A DNA stretch of 25,270 nucleotides from Selaginella moellendorffii (GCF_000143415.4 NW_003314280.1:1262359-1287628); one strand, 5' to 3'; positions 9,732 through 18,724 are shown, counted from the stretch's first letter. Numbers and translations are program-made. The notes: a model not told the origin generated them from the letters alone.

Positions 9732-10247
9732 ATGGCACACCAACCATACAAGGCTTATGTGGTGAAGGGAGATAATATTATCCTCCTGGCCTTCTCGCAA
9801 GTAGTTCTAGATACGAGGATGAGAGTGGCAGTGATCTGCTCTATCGTACATGGAGGTCACAACAAACAACACAGTCAGGTCATACATGGAGGTCATGGCA
9901 AACAACAAAGCCAGGAGGCAGGGCCTGTTTGCTGCAAGTGGGATGCCGGAGCACGCCAAGTGCACAAGGTGCTAATAGCCAACGTCTCGCCCTATGCTGT
10001 CTAAAACCACAGAGGTGAACATTTGGTGTTGCTGCACTGTGAGAGGATAGCATCAATCACCAACATTCCTCACCTGTGCAAGCTCTCCAGCATCAGCCTG
10101 GCAAAGACTTGGGAAGTATGTGTATCTACTATCAAGTTTGGTGATGAGGCACTGAAGGTACTCTCAATGCGACAAGGAATTTCTGACCTAGGTGAAGTCA
10201 CAGCTACAGCTTGGCCCGTGCTTAGCAGGAGCCAGGATAGAGAATGA
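9732..10247 (+). pseudogene. Possible gag/leader coding remains of element B
   Basis: Two consecutive frames (9732-10004 and 10023-10247) are open for 90 and 74 codons but match no domain I know. The first holds an in-frame 36-bp tandem duplication (9847-9879 and 9883-9915), giving HGGHNKQHSQ then HGGHGKQQSQ. Just after it, near 9929-9975, a Cys/His-rich stretch is spread over two frames (VCCKW, then GMPEHAKCTRC). It could be a frameshifted nucleocapsid zinc knuckle, although the spacing is not exact. The position, directly upstream of RT, fits gag or protease. Confidence 0.35.
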
Positions 10248-11215
10248 GCTCAATGAATTGCTTCTTCGATACTGGCACATTTCCAGCATGAAGGCCAACA
10301 ACATTGGCAAAACGGACATAATACAACACAGAATCCACACAATAGCTGAGCATCCTATCAAGCAACATCCTTACCGAGAATCTCCAAAACAGAGAAGGGT
10401 GCTATGACTATCTGAGGAGCTGCAGAAGATTCTTGATGCAGTTGTGGAGCCGTCAACCTCTCCATGGGCATCATCAGTTGTGATGGAGGCAAAGAAAGAT
10501 GGGAGCATGAGATTCTGCGTTGATTACCAAAACTTGAACGCAGTGACAAAGAGAAACGTGTATGGGTAGATGACACACTTGACCAGCTCGTAGGTGCAAG
10601 AGTTTCAGCTCGTTAGATCTAGCATCGGGTTTTTGACAAGTTCCAGTATGTGAAGAAGACCAAGAGAAGATGGCATTCATCTGCAGGGATGGACTATTCC
10701 AGTTCAACATGATGCCATTTGGTTTATGTAATGCAAGCACCACATTCCAGTGTCTCATTGATAAAGTACTTGGGAGCCTGAGATGGGAATGTGCCTTGGT
10801 ATACAGTGATGATGTCAATGTATACTCCAAGGATGCTAGATCAGATCTCTTGGATATCAGCAGAGTCTTGTCAAGGATGGAGGCAACAGGCCTAAAAGTC
10901 AAGCCCAGGAAATGCCACCTCTTCATGGAAAGTTTTGGCCACATGGTCTCAGCAGCTGAGGTAACTCCAGATCCAGCTAAGGTAGCAGCTATTAAAGAAT
11001 TCCCCAATCCTGGGAAGGAATAGGTGAGTGCTTGAGTTTAGTCAGTGGAAGGTAAAAGTGTGGCTGGATATTATCGCAGATTCATATATAAGTCTGCAGA
11101 GGTGGCACGAAGTTGCTCAAGCAGGTGGTGCCTTGGTGCTGGGGAAAGAGCAGAAAATGGCATTCGACCAAATGAAGGATCTCCTGTGCACTTGGCATAC
11201 CCAAACTTCAGGTAC
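10243..11215 (+). pseudogene. Element B reverse transcriptase relic
   Basis: The order of blocks is NELNELLLRYW near 10243, DIIQHRIHT near 10318 and HPYRESPKQRRV near 10365. After a stop come SPWASSVVMEAKKDGS near 10460 and RFCVDYQNLNAVTK near 10510, then decayed DDTLDQLVGA. The frame is then clean from 10670 to 11020 (117 codons), with DGLFQFNMMPFGLCNA, the catalytic box YSDDV at 10802-10816, LKVKPRKCHLF and TPDPAKVAAIKEFPNP. SVAGYYRRFI near 11055 and HLAYPNFRY near 11200 belong to the connection region. A 117-codon open stretch means B is less decayed here than element A. Confidence 0.85.
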
Positions 11216-11359
11216 AATATAGTGAATCAAGTTAGATATTTTACTAAGTGCCACAATATTTCAGGTGTGATGCTTCAAAGACAGCCATATCAGCTGTCCT
11301 ATCTCAGGCTGGGTAAGATGGGTGAGACAGGCCTATTGCATTTTACATTAGGAAGCTAG

Positions 11360-11620
11360 ACATAGCAAAACACAATTACAACATATCAGAGGTGGAGTGT
11401 TTGGCAATAATGCAAGGTTTGAAGCACTTCTGTACATACTTGCATGGATCCAAGACCATCATACAGACTGATCACTAAGCTCTGAGGGCCTTGACCAATT
11501 CCTCAAATCTATCGGGCAGGCTACAATGCTGGTTTGTTCAGCTAGACACTTGATTATAGAAATCCTTGAAATGCAGAATTAAGCACGCATAAAATATTCT
11601 TGCTCAGAACTGACTTTAAC
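11360..11620 (+). pseudogene. Element B RNase H relic
   Basis: The translation reads AKHNYNISEVECLAIMQGLK near 11367, with the catalytic Glu in SEVECLA. HFCTYLHGSKTIIQTDH follows, its T-D-H box at 11467-11475, and then ALRALTNSSNLSGRLQCWF. This is the standard Ty3/gypsy RNase H order (E-ECLA, YL.G, TDH..L, L.GRL..W). Stops at and after TDH make it inactive. Confidence 0.8.
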
Positions 11621-11949
11621 TAAGAGGTGGCGTCAAGTGAACCTGCTCATGTGCCACACATAGAAAACAACCTTTATCAAATGTACGCCAATTCTCCTAA
11701 TGGTACCTTAAGAGTCACCAACTGCATGAGATAGGCCATCGGTGTTTGCATTGCTGGCAATATATGACCTCATAATCATACTCAAGCATTATTCCAGTAA
11801 CTGAAACCCTGATTCTATTATTCATTTAGTTTCTCTTGGTTATGAACCTGCTGGAATACAAAACGCAACTCTCACTATGCATATCAGGCAACATCCCGGC
11901 ACTAGTAAGAATAGAGTGCAAAGAGGAAGATACAAATTCCAACTCCTAG

Positions 11950-12500
11950 ACAGCAAATTGGTTTGCCTTGTCAACACAAGTGTTGACCACTACTTGAAAG
12001 TCGTCCAGGCACATGAAGTGAAAGAAATCTTGGAGAAGTTCCACACAGGTGCACCTTTCCAGAAACTGCATGTTCACAAACATCAAGCTTCACTACTAGT
12101 GAAAAGGTATGAAGGCAGTGTAGGGAAGTTTATAAATGCATCTTTACATTGCAAGCCAACTCACAGTCACACATGTTGAGCATCCAGTGTGCCTGTATTA
12201 GAGCCATTTGCAAGGATAAACCTAAGCAAGCCACAACATCTAATGCTTGACATGCCAGCTCTGGAGGAGAGCCTAGACTTCGTAAAATACATTGAGCATT
12301 TAGCCAAGAACTGTAGGACTTGAGCTGAGCATGCAAAAACTAACATTTGACATGAGCAGGAACATTATGCTAGAAACTTCAACAAGAGAATTGCCAAGCA
12401 TGTGTATTTCTGAAGATCATTCAACAAGGTGTCCAAGGATGGAAAGGCTAGGTGAAGTTTGAAGGACCATTCATCATTACTTAGCAAATTCACAAGTTGA
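11950..12500 (+). pseudogene. Element B integrase relic with catalytic core missing
   Basis: VKEILEKFHTGAPFQKLHVH near 12018-12077, followed by a KRYEGSVGKF segment and a lone Cys in SLHCK, looks like the His-His-Cys-Cys N-terminal finger. From about 12215 the reading is already C-terminal: QHLMLDMPALEESLDF, EQEHYARNFNKRIAKHVYF and GKARGKFEGPFII, the segment that ends integrases before the 3' LTR. No DDE core lies between, so several hundred bases are deleted. Stops interrupt every part. Confidence 0.65.
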
Positions 12501-12609
12501 AGTTCTGGGTATCAGCTCAAGGCAATGTAGAAGAGAGGTATTAACCTCGGAAATGAGATATGACACACTCAACTTTGACCCCTCCACATTGTCAACGACT
12601 CAGCTGGCC

Positions 12610-12790
12610 TATAGTGGCCCATATTGATCCATAGGAGGATTTGAGGCAAGTCCTTTGTTAGAGGACATGTACAACACTAATGCAGTTGGGAATCTGACAT
12701 GGGGAGATGGGGTTGTTAGTGGGGGTATTATCCTGGAGGAGTTCTTGGCTGATACTAGAAGATGCATGGTATGGGAAGCTTTAGGACGTG
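12610..12790 (+). repeat. Dispersed repeat, arm 2 (inverted relative to 4190-4365)
   Basis: This is the plus-strand copy of the repeat whose reverse complement lies at 4190-4365. It begins at GGCCCATATTGATCCATAGGAGG and runs through GATACTAGAAGATGCAT. It overlaps plus-strand frame 12655-12891 (78 codons) and minus-strand frame 12609-12872 (87 codons). Neither has a recognised domain. The plus frame, LEDMYNTNAVGNLTWGDGVV onward, could be real coding sequence because the other copy retains some similarity in it. Confidence 0.6.
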
Positions 12791-12891
12791 GAGTCTTGGG
12801 TTGGCAAAAGTTGGGAATACGTGTACAAGGTGAGTTTCTTTGCAAGGCAACATCTTCCAATGTGCCTTGCATGAGCTTAAACCCATTTTAG

Positions 12892-14794
12892 AACTACAAC
12901 AATGTATTTTTTCAATATTAATTTTTAGCAAGGGTATATTATATTTTAAGTAGCCACTAATTAATGAAAATTGAACTTATATGCCATTTGCTATTTGCTC
13001 TGATACTATATATAAGATTCAAAAATCAATGATGACAATATATTAATCACATACACTACACATTACTATAAATATTTTTAGTTTTTTTATACTTAAGAGA
13101 TTCAATAGCATCTTCATATAACATGATTCAAGTACTGTAAAAAAATAAAAATAAAAAGTAAAATAAAAATCAGAAATCAGTCCAAAGTTGCCAAGTACTT
13201 GGCTTTAGGCTTGATTGGCTTGATAGGTAATATTTAATCATCAATAAAAATTTTAAAATGATTTCTTGGGGAGGAATAGGATTGGAAATATAAACTAGAT
13301 TGAGTAAGGGTCACTATGTGTATAGTGTCCTCTCATGGAATGCCATTGTCATAACTTAGCTCAAGAATAAGATGTAAAGGATTAGTGAGACTGATCTAGG
13401 CAAGGTTTGATCAAGTTTGAGAGTGATTTGTAAAATAAATAAAAAGAGGAACTTTAGCTAAAGCATGAATATGACAAGCAATGTATAAGTTTTTGGAATT
13501 TGTAAGCTTTTAAATTTGAATTTCCCAGGAGGTCGACAATTGTGCCTTTGATTTCAAACAATTTTCCTTCTTAATTATATTTAACAACTCCAAGATTGAT
13601 GTAGTGTGACTCTTCATTTCCAAGCCAAGAGAGCTATAGTGATTTAGCAAGAGTGTAAATCGAGTGTTTGATTGTTATTTATAATGAGTATCATGCCTCC
13701 ATTTCGGTAGTGATCAATTGTTCCATTGATTGTGTCATTACAGACTAGAACACCAAGTTCTGCAATGTGAAGGGGTGGACCCCCAACTCTGGCAGCTCCT
13801 CTGACCGCAACACCATCCATATAGGGGCAAGTTCCTGGTGTTCTACCAATTGCCTTTGAGCAGGAAGAGTGATGTGTTGCATTGCATATATTGTAGCATA
13901 TAAGCAATATTCAACATGTTTTCATCTTCTCAAGATTGCAACTCTGCCAATAACATTTCCTCCCCACCACAATCAGAGCCAACACTACATTAGCAAGTTA
14001 CTGGGCAAAACACAAATCCTTCTAGTCTAGCCCCAAATCTTGTAATAGTTTCCACATAGGCTTTTAGTGCCATGCGAAATAGTAGTAGTCGCAGCCCACA
14101 TAGAAGCACGATGAAGACAAGGTCTATGAGTGCTTCTGCAACCCCATCCACCTCCCAAGGAAGGAAGTAACCAATTAGTGTAAGTGTTTTTTCCATCTTA
14201 TTGTTTCAAATGGCTCAATTGTACCTTTGTTACCAAGATGATTTGACCACTCCATTGGCACACCATTTATTTAGTCATTGAGCCACCTCCCCTTCCAGTT
14301 CATCCTCCTCATCCCTTGGCACTTTTGGTCATGCCATTACACACTGTGTTGCTTAGCCACCTTCCCGTCAAACCATAGGTAATCTCACTATGTTGTAGCT
14401 TCCATGTTCTTAGTATGCTCACATGGTATTGGCAATGCAGAGCCTTTCTCTGCTTGTTGCAATAGTGCAAACCTTTGCTAACAATAATCGGCAAAGTTTT
14501 TCCTCTCGATGTGGACATCCTAGAAGATGCTTTAGAATTCTAGTTGGTGTTGCTAGCTAAATATTAAATGTTCCACGCACTCTAACAACAATGTTGATCA
14601 TTAAGTTCATTGCCGTTCTAATGTCTTGGTACCTACATTACTTAGCTGACATAGGGAACTATAGTCAAAGGATAGGCCTTAAGAGATACACTATTAATTG
14701 ATATAAGGGCTTTTATACACAGATCAAGGCAGTCTAAAAGTACCTAACAGTCTATAAAAGCTCAGAAATTTTGAGAGAACTCCTATTGCCCATG
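12892..14794. other. AT-rich stretch with no supported gene
   Basis: It contains an A-rich simple-sequence tract near 13139-13175 and scattered minus-strand frames. The most protein-like is 13907-13644, with RTPGTCPYMDGVAVRGAARV followed by a GGPPLHIAEL segment, open for 87 codons. Another at 14196-13990 contains a hydrophobic run (ALIDLVFIVLLCGLRLLLF). I recognise neither, and neither has clear gene signals. Possibly these are old gene or transposon fragments. Confidence 0.4.
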
Positions 14795-16033
14795 TGTCGC
14801 GAATGTGACTTCGGGTATTGAAAGTTACTTGTCAGCTAGTCCTTACAAACACTCTTTCCTTATTGCCACAATAGCAGGAAGTCGGTATTACTAAACCCTT
14901 TATCAGTCCCTCTTGTGCTAGTGGAGTTAACTGGGCATTTCGAGTGTCCTTAGATGAGACGAGCACAAGGACAGAATTCCTACATATTATTAGCTAAACA
15001 TACTTAGCTCAGTAAGGAGTTCCCATCTCGTTGTGTTTTGCACTGGCTAGTGACAAGAATCCTCGCATATTGAGACTAGTCCCTCAATATTGCTAGATGA
15101 TAGCTTACCATGTTTGCCAAACACCCTTGCTATTATGCCTTTTGTATTAGTCTCATTCCAGTCCCAAATGCTATTTATAGAAAGTGTCTAGATTTACTCA
15201 TTTGGCATATCTATGGAATGTAGAAATTATTTTGAACACAATGGTGTTTATCCTGTGTCCAAATTTGCAATCTAGGGACATTCCATATTTAGTAAGTTTC
15301 GAACTTGTCCTAGAGACTAACTCCTAGTACTAAGGGAGGCTTGGGGTGAAAGCCTAAAGCATGTGTTCCTCAAGGGGGAGTGAGGGCTATAGGGGGTTCT
15401 AAATATATAGTAGGGATAGTGGGTAGGTCAGGCATGGTTGACCAACTTAAGGTATAGTTTAGCTCTCACTTACGTGTTTATTTTTGTTCTGCATTTGACT
15501 TGAGTCTAAACCCAAGTTCCATTCCATGCTAGCTAGTGGAATACCTATATCCTTGTGTTCGGCCACCAGTATGCTGAAATAGTGCCAGACTCTATTTGTC
15601 TCTGTTTTGCATGCTAGTCCTAGTATTGGGATGCTGAATGCTCTAGAACTATTCCAAGTCACTCTGTGCTCCTATCCCTTTGCTCCTTGGGTCGAGCGTT
15701 AGAGTGAAGGTTGGGAGCGATGGAGATGTGAGGAGAGACTGCACGGCGTTTAATCGGTAGTCTTCCATTTGAACATGGAGAGTGTGAGACTCTAGCTGTA
15801 TACGCAGGAGTTGCTTCGTGGTCCAGTTTCCTTCGCTCCTCAGCTCCATGCTCGAGAGTTTGGCACCGTTCCTTCGTTTAGTGGCCCAAGGCCCTGAACC
15901 TCGAGTTCCACACCACTGTCTTATGGACACGTGGCATGTGACATGTGGCACATGGAGGGTTTAGGTTCTACTTCCGTGGTTATCCTATGGTAAATCACTA
16001 TAGGATAAAGGGTAAAAAATAATGTACACTACA
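14795..16033 (+). repeat. Old LTR of family L
   Basis: It begins TGTCGCGAATGTGACTTCGG and ends GTACACTACA, and is collinear with the young LTRs throughout. It is longer because 15691-15832 (about 142 bp) replaces only about 22 bp in the young copies. CTATTTATAG near 15171, a candidate TATA box, is preserved. The G run is broken by substitutions (GGGGGAGTGAGGGCTATAGGGGG). Confidence 0.85.
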
Positions 16034-16146
16034 TTTGATATCAAAGGATACATCTCAACAAGTACTATCCAATGAGATTGGGCAACTAATCTCGTTGCAT
16101 ACGCAGAGATGAAAATGATGATCCAAGTGGGTACATGTTTGGGTGC
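16034..16146 (+). other. Mutated primer site and leader of old family L copy
   Basis: TTTGATATCAAAGG follows the LTR end, where the young copy has TTTGGTATCAGAGG. The following leader, with GAGATTGGGCAACTA and GCAGAGATGAAAATGATGATC, matches the young copy closely up to GTTTGGGTGC. The match then stops at the fragment of the second LTR. Confidence 0.75.
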
Positions 16147-16187
16147 TATTGCGAATGTTACTTTGGGTATTGAAAGTTACCTGTTGG
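16147..16187 (+). repeat. 41-bp start of a second LTR
   Basis: TATTGCGAATGTTACTTTGG followed by GTATTGAAAGTTACCTGTTG matches the LTR start TGTCGCGAATGTGACTTCGG and the following bases with a few changes. Similarity ends at a G run, and unrelated sequence follows. Confidence 0.75.
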
Positions 16188-16596
16188 GGGGATGGTCCAA
16201 AGTTGAGTTGAGCTCATGAGTTGAGCTCAATTCAGCTCAAGTCAATGCTAGTCAACATAGTCAACGATAAGTTTTATAAGGAAATATTAAGTCAGAAAAA
16301 TGTTATTCTTTGGTGAACTTGAAATTTATGAGTTTAAGTATCAATGGTTCAGAGAGATTTTTATTTTTTGAATCTTTCTAATGTAGTTTATACAATTTCT
16401 AGAATTAGAAGTTCGTCTGAACCCATAGAAATTTTTGGGCTTTATTGGTCCCAAATAAAATGGGAATATTGAAGTTCGAATGAACTGGAAAATTTCTATT
16501 GTACATTTCAACATTTTAACATTTCAACAATTGACCAGAAATATATAAATAATTCAAAACACTGATTCACTCGTTCATTCTTTAGGGTTTATAGAG
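16188..16596 (+). promoter_or_regulatory. Probable host gene promoter and 5' leader
   Basis: Three AGTCAA elements (reverse complement of the W-box core TTGACT) start at 16240, 16250 and 16259. They lie just downstream of direct repeats of GAGTTGAGCTCA (about 16203-16230). A further TTGACC W-box at 16531-16536 sits beside a TATA box, ATATATAAAT, at 16541-16550. TTAGGGTTT near 16582 lies just before the ATG at 16597, a common plant leader motif. The TATA-to-ATG distance of about 50 bp implies a very short 5' UTR. WRKY control is inferred from the motifs only. Confidence 0.5.
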
Positions 16597-16833
16597 ATGG
16601 GAAGCAAGGAAGACAAAAAATCTGTAAATAGTTCTAGCATACAGAATGTGAATTTTGTTTCACTACCACAATCTCCATATTACACGCCTGGTCCTTATTA
16701 CCCATCCGGGAATGTGGAGACCACTGTCACTATTGATAAAAATGCTCTTGTTACTTCCGAAACAACAATCCAGAGCAAGAGAAAAGAAGAAATGGACAGC
16801 ACAGCGGAAAGCACTAATAAATCCACTCTATAA
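16597..16833 (+). CDS. Small hypothetical protein or first exon
   Basis: This is a 78-codon frame whose ATG has a purine at -3 and G at +4, directly downstream of a plausible TATA box and TAGGGTTT leader. The protein is hydrophilic, with a charged start (MGSKEDKK). A Tyr/Pro-rich stretch, LPQSPYYTPGPYYPSG, lies at about residues 23-38, and the tail is rich in Ser, Thr, Lys and Glu. There is no signal peptide, membrane segment or known domain. It may be a complete small gene. It could also be the first exon of a gene that includes the frame at 17274, although I found no convincing donor site that would keep both in frame. Function unknown. Confidence 0.45.
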   Translation: MGSKEDKKSVNSSSIQNVNFVSLPQSPYYTPGPYYPSGNVETTVTIDKNALVTSETTIQSKRKEEMDSTAESTNKSTL

Positions 16834-17273
16834 ACCTTTCAATGGCTTTTGTAATCCACAAAAATATTATAAAAAAATGTAAATTTTTTATATATATCTT
16901 ATTCCTTTTGATATGTTGGTCTTTGCAAAGATATATGATGTAGACAAATCAAAGAATTAAATCTATATATGATTTTGGGATTGAAAGGTAATCTTGCAAA
17001 AAGGCATACTCGCGTGCCTGTGTATATTCGCTATTATTATATATGGCAGGCCAACTATATAAAATAAGGCTACATATTAATTATATGCTAGTTTTTAGCT
17101 TTTGAAACCCTATAGCCACTTGTTTCTCATAGTAGGTTGTAATTACTAAGACTGACAATTATCATTCACTATAGTGTCATGTCATAATAAAACATCATTC
17201 CCGAGATTGAAATATAGTATATTAATGAGAGAATTCTTATTGCTAGGAAGTTTAATTCTTCTTGTGTGTTGCA
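16834..17273 (+). other. AT-rich spacer or intron between two host ORFs
   Basis: About 440 bp with T-rich runs and no coding content. A pyrimidine-rich stretch, TTTAATTCTTCTTGTGTGTT, precedes ATGGTTAG near 17280, so an intron acceptor at 17281 is possible. An independent start at the ATG 17274 is equally possible. Confidence 0.4.
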
Positions 17274-17641
17274 ATGGTTAGGAAGAAGTTTACTTTTGGT
17301 CCCGAAGGCCTCTCATATGAGTCTCCACCTCCATCTCCAATCTCAACTAATAATCCACCTTCACCTCTACGCAACAATCCTCCTTTTTATTTTGAGGGTT
17401 ATTGTGAGGCTCTTCCATTTGCGACCTCGAGTGCAACTGAACAAAAACTCCTTCCTTATGATGTTGTTAAAAAAGTTAGATTGCCTCCAATGCTTCAAGA
17501 GCGATGTCAATATTTTCTTCAAGATCTTGCTCCAGATATGGCAGGGGAGCTTAATGTAGATACATATTATCTTCAGTGTCCTATATGCAACTTTTATTTA
17601 AACAAGAGGGATGGTTGCATGGGTTTGGTAAATTGTATTGA
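17274..17641 (+). pseudogene. 5' part of a host ORF split by a retroelement
   Basis: From ATG 17274 (context GCAATGG) the frame is open up to and across the retroelement boundary. Host-derived codons end at 17641. The protein starts MVRKKFTFGPEGLSYESPPP and has a Pro/Ser/Asn-rich N-terminal third. A more ordered part follows (LPYDVVKKVRLPPMLQERCQ, then YFLQDLAPDM). It ends in the first cysteines of a cluster: CPIC, DGC and NC. The rest is at 24877-25036. After insertion, translation runs through LTR sequence to a stop at 17751-17753, giving a 160-residue chimera from ATG 17274 that lacks the last three cluster ligands. I do not recognise the family. Confidence 0.6.
17637..17641 (+). repeat. 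Left target-site duplication (ATTGA)
   Basis: ATTGA directly precedes the LTR start. ATTAA at 24872-24876 directly follows the LTR end: 5 bp with one mismatch. Five bp is the usual duplication length for LTR retrotransposons. Confidence 0.7.
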
Positions 17642-17914
17642 TGTCGCGAATGTGACTTCGGGTATCGAAAGTTACCTGTCGGCCAGTCCTTACGGACACT
17701 CTTACCTTACTGCCACGATGGCAGGAGGTCGGTATTGCTGGACCCGTTATTAGTCTCTGCCTAAGCTAGTTGAGAAACTGGTCATCACATGTGCACTTAG
17801 ACCGAAAGGGCACTAAGGAAGGAAATCCTAAGTTGTCATTTAGTCAAGCAGACTTGACACGGTGATGAGAAACTCATGATGTTGGCTTGCACTTGCTAGT
17901 GTTGGGAACCCCCA

Positions 17915-17942
17915 CGATATTGAGCTTGGTCCCTCAATATCG
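17915..17942 (+). other. LTR-internal hairpin
   Basis: CGATATTGA pairs with TCAATATCG around a 10-nt loop. The 3' LTR keeps the same stem with one G-U pair, and the old LTR keeps most of it. Possibly an RNA structure, possibly only repeat inheritance. Confidence 0.5.
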
Positions 17943-18644
17943 CTAGATGATAGCTTACCGTGTTTGCCAAACACCCTCGCTATCATGCCCTTTGTGTTAG
18001 TTTCATTTCGGTCCCAAATACTATTTATGGAAAGTGTCTAGATTTGCTCATTTGGCATATCTACGGAATGTAGAGATCGGCCTGATCACAATGGTGCTCG
18101 TCCCATGTCCAAATTCGCAATCTAGGGACATTCCATATTTAGTAAGTTTCGAGCTTGTCCCAGAGACTAACTCCTGGTACTAAGGGAGGCTTGGGGTGAA
18201 AGCCCAAAGCGTGTGTTCCTCAAGGGGGGGGGGGGCTATGGGGGGGTTCCAAATGTATAGTAGGGATAGTGGGTAGGTCGGGCATGGCTGACCAACCTGA
18301 GGCATAGTCTAGCTCCCGCTTGTGTGCCTGTCCTTGTTCTACGTCCGGTTTGGGTCTAAGCCCAAGTTCCATTCCATGCTAGCTGGTGGAGTACCCATAT
18401 CCTCGCGTTAGGCCACCGGTATGCCGAAATAGCGCCAGACTCTGTTTGGCTCCATTTTGCGTGTTGGTTCTGGCATTGGGATGTTGGTTGCTCTAGGACT
18501 GTTCCAAGTCGCTCCGGGCACCTGTCCCTTCGCTCTTTGGGCTATATGCGGTTCGGTTCCATCACTCCTTGGCTCTATGCTTGGGAGTTTGGCACCGTTC
18601 GTTCGTTCAGTGGCCCAAGGCCCTGAACCTCGGGTTTCTATGGA

Positions 18645-18693
18645 CACGTGGCATGGACATGTGGCATGTGAGACGTGGCATCTGTCACGTGGC
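18645..18693 (+). promoter_or_regulatory. Array of CACGTGGC (G-box/ABRE-like) motifs in 5' LTR
   Basis: Full CACGTGGC at 18645 and 18686, with ATGTGGC near 18659 and ACGTGGC near 18673. CACGTG is the plant G-box core bound by bZIP and bHLH factors. The 3' LTR has three full copies (24753, 24766, 24780) and the old LTR has one full copy plus a CATGTGGC variant. Position relative to the transcription start is unknown. Confidence 0.5.
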
Positions 18694-18724
18694 ACAAAGA
18701 GGGTTTAGGTTCTGCTTCGTGGTG

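Larger units (their letters stand above)
9700..12520 (+). mobile_element. Element B: dead Ty3/gypsy element, distinct from A
   Basis: RT, RNase H and parts of integrase are legible on the plus strand. No LTRs, primer site or polypurine tract could be recognised, so the limits are approximate. The RT differs strongly from element A and has the signature (DGLFQFNMMPFGLCNA, LRWECALVYSDDV, KPRKCHLF) that I associate with gypsy elements common in animals, fungi and oomycetes. Upstream frames at 9732-10247 may be gag remains. Stops and frameshifts run through all of it. Confidence 0.75.
14795..16187 (+). mobile_element. Old, collapsed copy of the family L retroelement
   Basis: It holds a full but diverged LTR (14795-16033), a mutated primer site, about 113 bp of leader matching 18778-18890 of the young copy, and then only the first 41 bp of a second LTR (16147-16187). 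About 4.9 kb of interior, the polypurine tract and most of the 3' LTR are missing. This proves that the family has more than one insertion, and that the leader is element sequence rather than host sequence. Confidence 0.85.

Noticed and set aside
10474-11007. 177-codon minus-strand ORF, the longest frame in the window
   Set aside because: It is antisense to element B's reverse transcriptase, whose plus-strand motifs (VDYQNLN, YSDDV) are unambiguous.
13139-13175. A-rich tract as a possible SINE or LINE tail
   Set aside because: No upstream polymerase III boxes, LINE coding sequence or flanking duplication could be recognised. It looks like a simple repeat.
17266-17559. 97-codon ORF overlapping the split host frame
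   Set aside because: It is a shifted frame of the 17274 ORF. It lacks that frame's cysteine cluster and does not continue across the insertion.
18408-18695. 95-codon minus-strand ORF in the 5' LTR, repeated in the 3' LTR (24516-24791) and partly in the old LTR (15649-15951)
   Set aside because: Its recurrence is explained by LTR duplication. It is antisense to the element and low in complexity. The copies differ by indels in the CACGTGGC array that alter the N-terminus, and there is no known domain.
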